A stretch of DNA of 25,000 nucleotides from positions 1-25,000 of the forward strand of contig LUCW03001012.1 in assembly GCA_001586965.3 (NCBI GenBank). The letters are read 5' to 3'. This stretch comes from Sphaeroforma sirkka (taxonomy: Eukaryota; Opisthokonta; Ichthyosporea; Ichthyophonida). The notes below the pieces were generated by a model, which was given only the letters and a program-made list of their open reading frames with translations, was not told the DNA's origin and ran no database searches. Each line of letters begins with the position of its first letter. Position 1 is the first letter of the stretch. This document shows, piece after piece, positions 1-9,186 of this stretch. The translations under genes and the position numbers were made by a program.

Positions 1-101
1 CGTACACAATACCTTGGTGTAATAACGCACTCGCATCGCAATAGCACTAGTGCGCGACGTTTCCCAACATCTGCAATCCACGAGTACTTATACGCAATTA
101 C

Positions 102-281
102 ATGCAACCCGTTTCACTACATCAACGGATGTATGAATACTTACTTGCCATTAGATGCAACCCGTTTCACTACAACAACGGTTTTATGAATACTTACATG
201 CCATTACATGCAACCCGTTTCTCTACAACAATGGATGTATGAATACTTACATGCCATCACATGCAACCCGTTTCTCTGCAG
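102..281 (+). repeat. 53-bp tandem repeat, 3.4 copies, ending at the carrier exon acceptor
   Basis: Units begin ATGCAACCCG at 102, 155, 208 and 261. The last partial unit reads CGTTTCTCTGCAG and becomes the 3' splice site of exon 282. The same place in earlier units reads CTCTACAAC or CACTACAAC and lacks AG. The repeat thus crosses the intron-exon border. Confidence 0.9.
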
Positions 282-656
282 CAACGTAGCGTGCTTCACG
301 TTCGTGTCTGGGCTGCGCTACGGCCTCTACCCCTTGGCACGCGACACCACCTCTTATCTGCTGGGAGAGACGGAGAAGTCGCCTAGCTCCATGTTTGTGG
401 CTGGGTTGGGTGTGGGAGCGTTTGCGTTCATGATGGGTATGCCCTTCTATAACGCCAAGACGCTGTTGCAGGCGGAGGCTGGGCTGGTGGACTCACACGG
501 GTGTCTGACCAGCGGTGCGAGGAAGGTGGGTGGATTGTTGCAACGTTGCAGCTGGGGTGGCGGTGTGTTAGCTGTGTGTGTGTGTGTGCGAGCGTGTACG
601 TATATGTGTATGTAGGTGTAGGTGTGCGAGCGTGTATGTATATGTGTATGTAGGTG

Positions 657-691
<35 letters not shown>

Positions 692-3600
692 TGGAGTGGG
701 GGGGTGGATCTAGGTACGCTCACATCTGTGGTAGTGTGAGTGTACAGCATAAGCCGCCCGTGTGAACATAATAAGTACTAGTTCCACGCCTACGCAAGCA
801 TGCTGTACAGATGAACATACCATAAGACTAGTAGTAGTAGTAGTAGAGTAGACACAAAAGTCCAGCTACGAGTCACCAGATCTGCCACACAGCTGCGGCT
901 GGTGGGGTCAGGTTGTCTGTTGTGTGTGAGGGTTAGTGTGTTCTCCAAGAATCTCGTACGTCTCAGTCCTATCTCTTTGTTTACTTGTCCATAAAAGGAA
1001 AGGGTCCTTTATAGCCTGCACTAGACTTAGCTAGTGAGGGGGTGGGTGGGTGAACACACTCTAACACTAAGCTCCACGCTATGCGCATCTCTCACTGCGA
1101 CAACTTACTTCTCCTATAAAATCATGTTAACTTCTATACTCGTATGTTACGTGTGATAGTTGGTTAGTGAATACTGTCACCTCCCATATTCGTGTGTTAC
1201 GTGTGTTATTTGGTTTACCTCCCATACACATGCATTGCGTGTGATATTTGTTTGGTTAATACTGTCACCTTCCATACTCATGCGTTGCGTGTGACAGTTG
1301 ATTAGTGAATACTGTCACCCCCCTACTACTCATGCGCTGCGTGTGATAGTTGGTTAGTTAATGATACTCATGCGTTGCGTATGATAGTTGGTTAGTGAAT
1401 ACTGTCACCCCCTATACTCATGCGCTGCGTGTGATAATTGGTTAGTTAATACTGTCACCTCCCATACTCATGCGTTGCGTGTGATAGTTGGATAATTAAT
1501 ACTTTCACCTCCCATACTCATGCGTTGCGTGTGATAGTTGGTTAGTTAATACTGTCACCACCCTATACTCATACGTTGCGTGTGACGGTTGGTAAGTGAG
1601 TACTGCCACCTCCCATACTCATGCGTTGCGTGTGGTAGTTGGTTAGTGAATACTGTCACCTCCCATAGTCATGCGTTGCGTGCGATAGTTGGTTACTTAA
1701 TACTGTCACCTCCTATACTCATGCGTTGCGTGTGATAGTTGGTTAGTTAATGATACTCATGCGTTGCGTATGACAGTTGGTTTGTGAATACTGTCACCCC
1801 CTATACTCATGCGCTGCGTGTGATAGTTGGTTAGTTAATGATACTCATGCGTTGCGTATGATAGTTGGTTGGTTAGTGAATACTGTCACCCCTATACTCA
1901 TGCGCTGCGTGTGATAGTTGGTTAGTGAATACTGTCACCTCCCATATTCGTGTGTTACGTGTGTTATTTGGTTTACCTCCTATACACATGCATTGCGTGT
2001 GATATTTGTTTGGTTAATACTGTCACCTCCCATACTCATGCGTTGCGTGTGATAGTTGGATAGTTAATACTTTCACCTCCCATACTCATGCGTTGCGTGT
2101 GATAGTTGGTTAGTTAATGATACTCATGCGTTGCGTATGACAGTTGGTTAGTGAATACTGTCACCCCTATACTCATGCGCTGCGTGTGATAGTTGGTTAG
2201 TTAATGATACTCATGCGTTGCGTATGATAGTTGGTTAGTTAATACTGTCACCTCCTATATTCATACGTTGCGTGTGACAGTTGGTAAGTGAGTACTGCCA
2301 CCTCCCATACTCATGCGTTGCGTGTGGTAGTTGGTTAGTGAATACTGTCACCTCCCATAGTCATGCGTTGCGTGCGATAGTTGGTTAGTTAATACTGTCA
2401 CCTCCTATACTCATACGTTGCGTATGACAGTTGGTTAGTGAATACTGTCACCCCCTATACTCATGCGCTGCGTGTGATAGTTGGTTAGTTAATACTGTCA
2501 CCTCCCATACTCATGCTTTGCGTGTGATAGTTGGTTAGTTAATACTTTCACCTCCCATACTCATGCGTTGCGTGTGATAGTTGGTTAGTTATACTGTCAC
2601 CTCCTTTACTCATACGTTGCGTGTGACAGTTGGTAAGTGAGTACTGCCACCTCCCATACTCATGCGTTGCGTGTGGTAGTTGGTTAGTGAATACTGTCAC
2701 CTCCCATAGTCATGCGTTGCGTGCGATAGTTGGTTAGTTAATACTGTCACCTCCTATACTCATGCGTTGCGTGTGATAGTTGGTTAGTTAATGATACTCA
2801 TGCGTTGCGTATGACAGTTGGTTAGTGAATACTGTCACCCCCTATACTCATGCGCTGCGTGTGATAGTTGGTTAGTGAATACTGTCACCTCCCATATTCG
2901 TGTGTTACGTGTGTTATTTGGTTTACCTCCCATACACATGCATTGCGTGTGATATTTGTTTGGTTAATACTGTCACCTCCCATACTCATGCGTTGCGTGT
3001 GATAGTTGGATAGTTAATACTTTCACCTCCCATACTCATGCGTTGCGTGTGATAGTTGGTTAGTTAATGATACTCATGCGTTGCGTATGACAGTTGGTTA
3101 GTGAATACTGTCACCCCCTATACTCATGCGCTGCGTGTGATAGTTGGTTAGTTAATGATACTCATGCGTTGCGTATGATAGTTGGTTAGTTAATACTGTC
3201 ACCTCCTATACTCATACGTTGCGTGTGACAGTTGGTAAGTGAGTACTGCCACCTCCCATACTCATGCGTTGCGTGTGACAGTTGGTAAGTGAGTACTGCC
3301 ACCTCCCATACTCATGCGTTGCGTGTGGTAGTTGGTTAGTGAATACTGTCACCTCCCATAGTCATGCGTTGCGTGCGATAGTTGGTTTAGTTAATACTGT
3401 CACCTCCTATACTCATACGTTGCGTATGACAGTTGGTTAGTGAATACTGTCACCCCCTATACTCATGCGCTGCGTGTGATAGTTGGATAGTTAATACTTT
3501 CACCTCCCATACTCATGCGTTGCGTGTGATAGTTGGTTAGTTAATACTGTCACCTCCTATACTCATACGTTGCGTGTGACAGTTGGTAAGTGAGTACTGC

Positions 3601-5369
3601 CACCTCCCATACTCATGCGTTGCGTGTGGTAGTTGGTTAGTGAATACTGTCACCCATAGTCATGCGTTGCGTGCGATAGTTGGTTAGTTAATACTGTCAC
3701 CTCCTATACTCATACGTTGCGTATGACAGTTGGTAAGTGAGTACTGCCACCTCCCATACTCATGCGTTGCGTGTGGTAGTTGGTTAGTGAATACTGTCAC
3801 CTCCCATAGTCATGCGTTGCGTGCGATAGTTGGTTAGTCAATACTGTCACCTCCCATACTCATGCCTTGCGTGTGACAGTTGGTTAGTTTACCCTTCCAC
3901 TGACACGCACACCACTTATGTCCCACGTGATTGTGGTTGCGTCGGTTGACATATGTATGTGCGTACGGGCTACAGATATCGAACCAATACTAATACTGAA
4001 TTTGTCTGGTTTTGTCTGATTTTGTCTTATTCTGTCTGGTTTTGTCTGATTCTGCCTGATTCTGACTGTGTGTCCTCCGCCTGTGTCTGTTGCCAGGGCC
4101 ATGCACGGCAGTATAGGCATCTGGGGCAAGTGTTGACCCAAGTGTACCGCTCGCAAGGGACGTCTGGTCTGTTCCGAGGGCTTACGCCGGGTGTTACGAG
4201 GGGATCGTTGCTATCTGCAGGCCAGACCACGAGCTACGATTACACCAAGGTGTGTGTGTGTATTGATGGGCACACGTGTGTGTGTAGGTATGTTTCAGTA
4301 TGCACACGTGTGTGTAGGTATGTTTTAGTATGCACACGTGTATGTGTAAGTATATTTGTCGAGTGACGTATTTGTAATAATACACGGTGTTGTTGAGTGT
4401 AGATTTTTAAGATCGACAGTGCTGCAATGGCCCATGGTCTGCCTTATTACAACGTGCCTATGACATTGTCACAATCATACCTACTTAGACAAGACCACTT
4501 AGAAGTCTTAAGACTTATACATATTTAGTCAGCAGTGTGATAGCGGACGTTTGTTATATAGCAACCCCTGTATGGTATAGCAATAGCAATCCCTGTATTA
4601 TACAGCAACCCCTGTACTATATAGCAGCTCCTGCTATGCCAGTTAAACGCACAGATGCACAGATGCACAGATAGCCTCATACTGACTTATATACTCCACG
4701 TGGATAATGTAGTGCTAAGCCTCTCTAAGTGGCTTTGGACCTGCCTCTATGGCATCACCTAACAACAAGCACACACACAAGATGACACATGTAGTGATTC
4801 ATGTGCGTATTACGTCTCCACACACAGCCGTACGTATGCAGCAGGTACATGTGGCTCAAGATCCAAGATCAGAAAAACCACCGGACACTCGTAGTACACC
4901 TACTCAGACACACACACACCAACTGACACTCATACTATATCTACAGTCGCAGACATACACACACACCAACTGGCACCCATACTATATCTACATGCACAGA
5001 CCTACATACTGAGACACGAGTTGATGGAGCAAGGCCCCGTGATGCACGTGCTGTGCAGTGTCATCGCGGCGTTCTGTGCAGCCACGCTGTGTGCACCAGC
5101 TGATCTGGTGGGCAGTCGATGGCAAACGGCCCCGTTAATGGGCAGGAAGTACACCTCTCTCGTGCACTGTGTAACTAGCCTGGCCAAAGAGGAAGGAGTA
5201 TTAGGTAGGTGTGGGGACGAATGTGTAAACAGTGCTCAGTGTTTGTGCCAGTGGCTTATTCGAGTATTATATGTTGTCTGGTGTTTTATAGGTATGTGAC
5301 GCAATAGTTGGGGCGGCTCCGAACATCGGCATAGGCATGGCGTACACACCACCCCGCCTAATGCACTAG
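282..5369 (+). CDS. Mitochondrial carrier protein, SLC25A34/35 / OAC1-like (5' partial, four exons)
   Basis: Exons: 282-525, 4097-4249, 5021-5197 and 5292-5369. Their junctions agree in phase: the first exon starts with one leftover base, and all later junctions are phase 0. The joined piece has 216 codons. It shows the second and third repeats of a mitochondrial carrier: a helix ending [10 protein letters not shown], a degenerate signature PFYNAK followed by TLLQ, then [16 protein letters not shown], and a third signature PADLVG followed by SRWQ and EEG. Loss of the basic residue in the third signature and of the acid in the second is as I recall it for SLC25A34/35 and yeast oxaloacetate carrier relatives. 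Such proteins sit in the mitochondrial inner membrane and exchange small carboxylates or anions; the substrate here is unknown. The first exons are off the left edge. The last exon, GAAPN to TAG, lacks a clear sixth membrane helix, so the 3' end may be truncated or mis-spliced. The donor GTATTA at 5198 is weak but gives the family spacing EEG-6-GAAPN. Family confidence is high; the exact 3' end is uncertain. Confidence 0.8.
553..692 (+). repeat. GT-rich microsatellite in carrier intron
   Basis: Runs of GT broken by TATGTGTATGTAGG blocks, ending in about 14 uninterrupted GT pairs near 661-690. It starts shortly after the donor at 526. Confidence 0.9.
693..1134 (+). other. Intronic unique sequence, nothing recognised
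   Basis: Apart from a short TAG triplet run near 828-846, this stretch between the GT tract and the 50-bp array shows no open frame, repeat or RNA motif that I can support. Confidence 0.5.
1135..3890 (+). repeat. ~50-bp minisatellite, about 55 units, with higher-order structure, inside carrier intron
   Basis: The basic unit is CTCATGCGTTGCGTGTGATA, then GTTGGTTAGTTAATACTGTC and ACCTCCCATA, 50 bp. Many units are shortened to ~37 bp by loss of ACTGTCACCTCCC. Marked variants recur in fixed order: GGTAAGTGAGTACTGCC at 1591, 2283, 2632, 3234, 3284, 3585 and 3732, next a unit with GTGTGGTAG, then one with CCCATAGTC, so blocks of several units were duplicated together. It makes up most of the 3.57 kb intron 526-4096 and contains no gene. 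Confidence 0.95.
4001..4070 (+). repeat. 10-bp T-rich repeat before the acceptor of carrier exon 4097
   Basis: Seven exact 10-bp steps of TTTGTCTGGT, TTTGTCTGAT or TCTGCCTGAT from 4001. On the sense strand it is U-rich and lies 27-96 bases before the splice AG at 4096, so it may act as an expanded polypyrimidine or enhancer tract. Confidence 0.8.
4250..5020 (+). other. Carrier intron with GT/CA tracts and short duplications
   Basis: Holds GT repeats with a 30-bp duplication (4287 and 4317), three loose copies of AGCAACCCCTGTA near 4558-4635, and a 47-bp duplication containing ACACACACCAACTG (aligned copies at 4921 and 4968). No gene is supported here. Confidence 0.6.
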
Positions 5370-5480
5370 AACCCGGGGTCGTCAATGGGCCATTTGTTTA
5401 GATGTATAAACGACCTAATTATTTGCTATGCGTGCTGTCATATAGCACAGAAGATTGGTTGTGGTATTGTCTATCAGTAG

Positions 5481-5699
5481 CCTAGCGGATACTATATGCC
5501 GCCCTATGAAGACCAGTTCATGTCAGTTTACGATACTGGTCATGCGGAAGCCAAAACGCTTGAACACCGTGCAAACACCGTGCTGTCGTCTTACACAATC
5601 GGGGTGGGAACGAGACTTCCCTACATTGGGCACGTGGCTGTCAAGGCCACTTTAATCGGAATGAAACCTGTCTGCATGCTGACAGAGTCCATGTCATAA
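5481..5699 (+). CDS. Possible orphan 3' exon, hypothetical protein
   Basis: An open frame follows an AG at 5480 and runs 72 codons to TAA at 5697-5699. It starts around SGYYMPPYED and ends MLTESMS, with an internal ATG at 5496. The composition looks protein-like and is not repeat-derived: mixed polar residues, then a mildly hydrophobic middle (YTIGVG, IGHVAVKATLIG). It lies 111 bp after the stop proposed for the carrier gene. It could be a 3' exon of that gene, the end of another small gene, or a pseudogene fragment. I could not join it in phase to the carrier with a good donor, and I recognise no family. A 7-bp hairpin follows the stop at once. Confidence 0.25.
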   Translation, partial: PSGYYMPPYEDQFMSVYDTGHAEAKTLEHRANTVLSSYTIGVGTRLPYIGHVAVKATLIGMKPVCMLTESMS

Positions 5700-5704
5700 A
5701 TAAT

Positions 5705-5725
5705 CGCGAAGCAGCTGACTTCGCG
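5705..5725 (+). other. Hairpin just after the stop of the 5481-5699 frame
   Basis: CGCGAAG at 5705-5711 pairs perfectly with CTTCGCG at 5719-5725 around a 7-base loop. It begins 5 bases after the TAA. The stem is GC-rich in AT-rich surroundings. It could be a structured 3' UTR element or chance. It is not the 6-bp stem, 4-base loop of histone mRNAs. Confidence 0.4.
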
Positions 5726-5754
5726 CCCGCATTTATTTTTCAGAATTGGTTCGT

Positions 5755-5905
5755 TCCGTCAAGCGTTTCCAGTTCCAATTCTCGATTTGATCATGTTTCT
5801 TTCCTTCGTAATTTTTCAATTACCATTCCCAATTTGATCACTCATTGACATGTCTCTTCCCTTCCTAATTTGTCAATAATCGTTCCCGATTTGACCACGT
5901 ATTGG
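5755..5905 (+). repeat. Diverged ~58-bp tandem repeat
   Basis: Blocks with AATTCTCGATTTGATCA, CATTCCCAATTTGATCA and CGTTCCCGATTTGACCA, joined by TTTCCTTCGTAATTTTTCAAT-like stretches, recur about three times with many changes. It opens the AT-rich intergenic region. Confidence 0.6.
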
Positions 5906-8215
5906 CATAGTCAGTCGAGTTACCTAGCACAGCAAATGTTGTCCTTCTCAGTTTTATTCCATCTCTACCTAAATCCAATATCTTTTAAACCCAAACTATT
6001 GCTACCATATCCCTTTTTTTATTTGGTTCAGTATTTTACCGCGGATGGTCTGCGCTGTTCATACGCCTCGCACCAGTGTTCTGCGTGAGCGTCCCGCTGT
6101 ATGAGGAATTACGGAATCGCCTTGGAATAGGATACATGGATTAAATGGGCCTTGTATGATTGATAAAAATTAATTTAGACAACAAGACATAAAATCAAGA
6201 TGTATAGCGCAACTATAGTATAAATATAATACCGTCCTGCTGCTAGGTTTGTTGACTGACTAGGGTGTGATAGCGTACGTTGTAAGCATTCGATAGGTTG
6301 AGGGTGGGTGCTTAAAGTATGCGTAGAACGAACGAGATGATTTAAAGATGCGAATATTTGGATTCCGATATAATGAATGGCAAAGTCACAACGTTTCCAC
6401 AGCAAAGGTCAATGCACCCATAACTCAGAATGAAGTATCCGCTTCCCCCTCCTCAGCGATTGCTCGCAAAAGCTTGTAAATCTATTTCAGATCTACACAC
6501 GTTTTGTCTTATTTCTTTATAGACCTATTTGAATAATTTGGAATGCGTGTGGAGATGGTTGTAGATACCAATATCCTATTATTGAATCAGTGGACTTTGA
6601 TAACCACATATATATCCAATGGTAAGGGTGACTGTACACACTAGTATCACTGCTTTTAAAGCATGGGTGTGTATTTCAGTCAATGCATTTAAAAAATAAT
6701 ATCTTTCCACACACACACCAGAGTATATCCTGCTAGAACCATTCTACACTCATGTATAGACATATCTTTGTATACCCATGTATGTTATATATCTGTCTAT
6801 CCCACCTCCATTTCCATTCTTCATGTACAGCTATAACCACTGGGACTGGTCAGGTGCTTCAGTACTAGGTCACCAACAGGAAACCTCGATTTTCTAACAA
6901 ATTTGGTATCAATCGGGTCTTGAAAGTGAATATATAGGATATAGACTGTAGTAGTATCATGAATAGTTGATCTCTCTAGCTTTAGTAAAGAGTCTATTGC
7001 TAGTAGAGAGTAGAAGCTACTACAGACTCTAGTAGTGGTAGAGAGTGAGAGAGAAAAGTGTCTGTGAGTGAGCTCAGTCAGCTCACGCGCATAAAGATAA
7101 ATAGACATCAGAGGACAGTGGCTCAGACAACTCGACAATACTCACAAGAGTTAGAGGCTCTTCGAGAGTGCGAGTTATTTGATAAATAATTTTTATACCA
7201 TCACAGCTGATGAGATAAACCGGCCGACCAGAGGGCATTCGGGCGACGGGCAGTGCATTCAGATTTCAGCATTGGCTTGAAATTTTAAATTTGGACTTTT
7301 TGTTTTAACCAAAAAAGGCTACATTTTGGAGTTGAGGATATCTCAAATAATGAGTACTCGACCATCAGTTGAGTAAATACTTCCCATATTCTGCTTGGCT
7401 AATGGCTACCATTGCCGGAATTTTGAACTTTGGAGTAGTATTTGGGACGGTGGATGAGATATCAAAAAGCCTAAGGACAGTTTCAAAAATATCAATAAAA
7501 AAACATTAAAAAAAAACAGTTACACGAAAAAAAAAATAGTTTGACAATTGGCAATCGACATTTGACACTTGGGCCTTGGCACTAAAACTGATGAGTCACG
7601 ACCTGTCATGAGAGTGAGACTGTGAGTTGGTGAGAGTGTGAGTCTGGGACTCTGTGAGTCTGTGAGTCTGTGGGATCTGAGGGATGAGATCACGCGAGGT
7701 TTAACCTTTTGTTGACATATTTACAAAATTATGATATTTATATTTTAATTTATGTATTAGTTTGGTCACTGGTGACTATTTTTCAAATAGGGCTATGTAT
7801 CAATCGCTGGCCAGAGGCCAGTCACTATGCTCTCTTTACAAAACTCCCATATTTGGTAGCCACGTTTCTTCGTCCCGTAAGGAGTACATAGTCGTAGAGT
7901 TGTAACTTCTGCACTAAATTGTTCTATTTTTACATGACACTTTGGACTCATCAGGAGTTTAGGACTGTCTAGAGTCTTGATCTGAATTTGGGTCTCGAGC
8001 GATTTTGAGAGAAGAGGCGCTGGCGAAAAAGTTTAGGGTTCTCTGTTTTTAAAAAAGTGGACGACTACTCCGGACTGTCTGGAACTTTGCTGGTACCATT
8101 GTACCAATCACCCCAAAAAATCTCGACTTGTCCATTTGTCGGTTTTGTCCCATTCTTGTCCAGTTCGTCACCACAACCCGGATTCTGGGTCTCTGGCACC
8201 CGGGCGCATGCTATA
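5906..8215 (+). other. AT-rich intergenic DNA without a supported gene
   Basis: Open frames here are short, lack splice partners or clear starts, and resemble no family. Visible items are poly-A rich stretches near 7495-7540 and a GTGAGTCT-like simple repeat at about 7615-7680. A minus-strand frame at 6821-7138 has an end that only faintly recalls an integrase tail. Confidence 0.5.
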
Positions 8216-8510
8216 TTTGTTCTGGCGTGTGTTTTAATCGCAATCCATTGGTTAATTGAAAACTAATCACTTTCCCATGATATATTTTTAGGAATATTAT
8301 TCGGTGTTCGGTATGGATACAGTGTTATCTAATTAGTATTACAAAAATATTGACTAGTCCACGATTGATTTGTTCTGGCGTGTTATTTACTCACTTTCCA
8401 TTGGTTATTTTCAAAAATGTTCTCTCCCACAAACATTCTTTCAGGAATATTATCCGGTTTTCCGTAGGGTTATGGTGCTTTTTTTAATTTGTGCTATAAA
8501 TACCCACTCA
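8216..8510 (+). repeat. Diverged direct repeat, offset 153 bp
   Basis: TTTGTTCTGGCGTG begins at 8216 and again at 8369. Both copies continue with CCATTGGTTA, a TTC or TTT run, AGGAATATTATNCGGT and a TATGG block. The two copies are clearly related but have many differences, so this is an old tandem duplication or a decayed mobile element. No coding capacity is seen. Confidence 0.6.
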
Positions 8511-9057
8511 TATGTGGCCTGTGAGTCCGATGACGAATTGGCGATGTGTCCGCCTGTCCGGGCCATTTGGAGTTTGGGCCGTCCGCAGTCTGACTCAGTC
8601 CGGACAGTATACTTCAATTTTCTTTCATTTTAGAAAACCACGAACTAAATTGTAAAATTGGCTCCTTCGTTCTATTTATTTATTCGTTCGTTCAGAAGCT
8701 ATTTTTATATTATTTTTGTCATAAAATATGTCAGAAAATAAATAAATAAACTAAGAAGAGATCAGACGAAATAACATATTTAGATAGCCTCCTTTTTAAA
8801 AACAATAAACAAGAGTAATCGAAATCCAATTCGGCAGTTCCCACCGGTTTTTAAATATGGTTATAAAGCTGTGTTCTGAGGTTTCTTGATGCTCTGGTAA
8901 CAAGTAATATGTTCTTTCGAGTCTATGACAAATTAAACACAACAAAATATAGTTATCTGCGGTAAAATCATCGCAAGTAAAGTAGTAAATATACATTCAT
9001 TTCACCGATCGATATTTACTTACTTTATTTAGATTACTAACTCTGTATAACAACTCT
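8511..9057 (+). other. Upstream region of the nuclease gene
   Basis: CTGTCCGG at 8554-8561 and CCGGACAG at 8600-8607 form an 8-bp inverted repeat with a 38-base loop. The rest is AT-rich sequence with no supported gene. Promoter or enhancer elements could lie here but none is recognisable beyond the TATA box at 9058. Confidence 0.4.
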
Positions 9058-9065
9058 TATAAATA
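9058..9065 (+). promoter_or_regulatory. TATA box of the nuclease-2H gene
   Basis: TATAAATA lies 65 bases before the first A of the ATG at 9130. If transcription starts about 30 bases downstream, the 5' leader is only about 35-40 nt. The spacing, and the clean signal peptide starting at 9130, support each other. No experimental start is available. Confidence 0.55.
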
Positions 9066-9129
9066 TAGTCAGCATACGGCAAATTTCGATCGTATTTCAC
9101 AAACAGACTTTGACACCGAAGCATTCAAC

Positions 9130-9186
9130 ATGAAGCTGCACATTCAACTAGCCGCACTGGCTTTAAGCATGGGAGCATGCCAGGGC
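9130..9186 (+). other. Signal peptide of the nuclease-2H protein
   Basis: Residues 1-19 run MKLHIQLAALALSMGACQG: a basic start, a hydrophobic core and small residues before the cut. In mature P1 nuclease the first residue is a tryptophan whose backbone binds zinc, and a histidine follows five places later. Here W20 and H25 have that spacing (W-W-D-I-G-H), so cleavage after G19 is predicted and is probably needed for activity. Confidence 0.75.

Noticed and set aside
1135..3890. CRISPR-like array of regular repeats
   Set aside because: Units are contiguous with no unique spacers, in a eukaryotic intron. The same applies to the arrays at 14903 and 20333.
6821..7138. Minus-strand frame ending in RFPVGDLVLKHLTSPSG, faintly like the C-terminal end of a retroelement integrase
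   Set aside because: Only a few residues fit. There is no HHCC zinc motif, DDE core, reverse transcriptase or terminal repeats nearby.
8057..8266. Frame with a hydrophobic C-terminal end (FVLACVLIAIHWLI)
   Set aside because: No start context, splice partner or family. It overlaps an old diverged duplication in AT-rich DNA.
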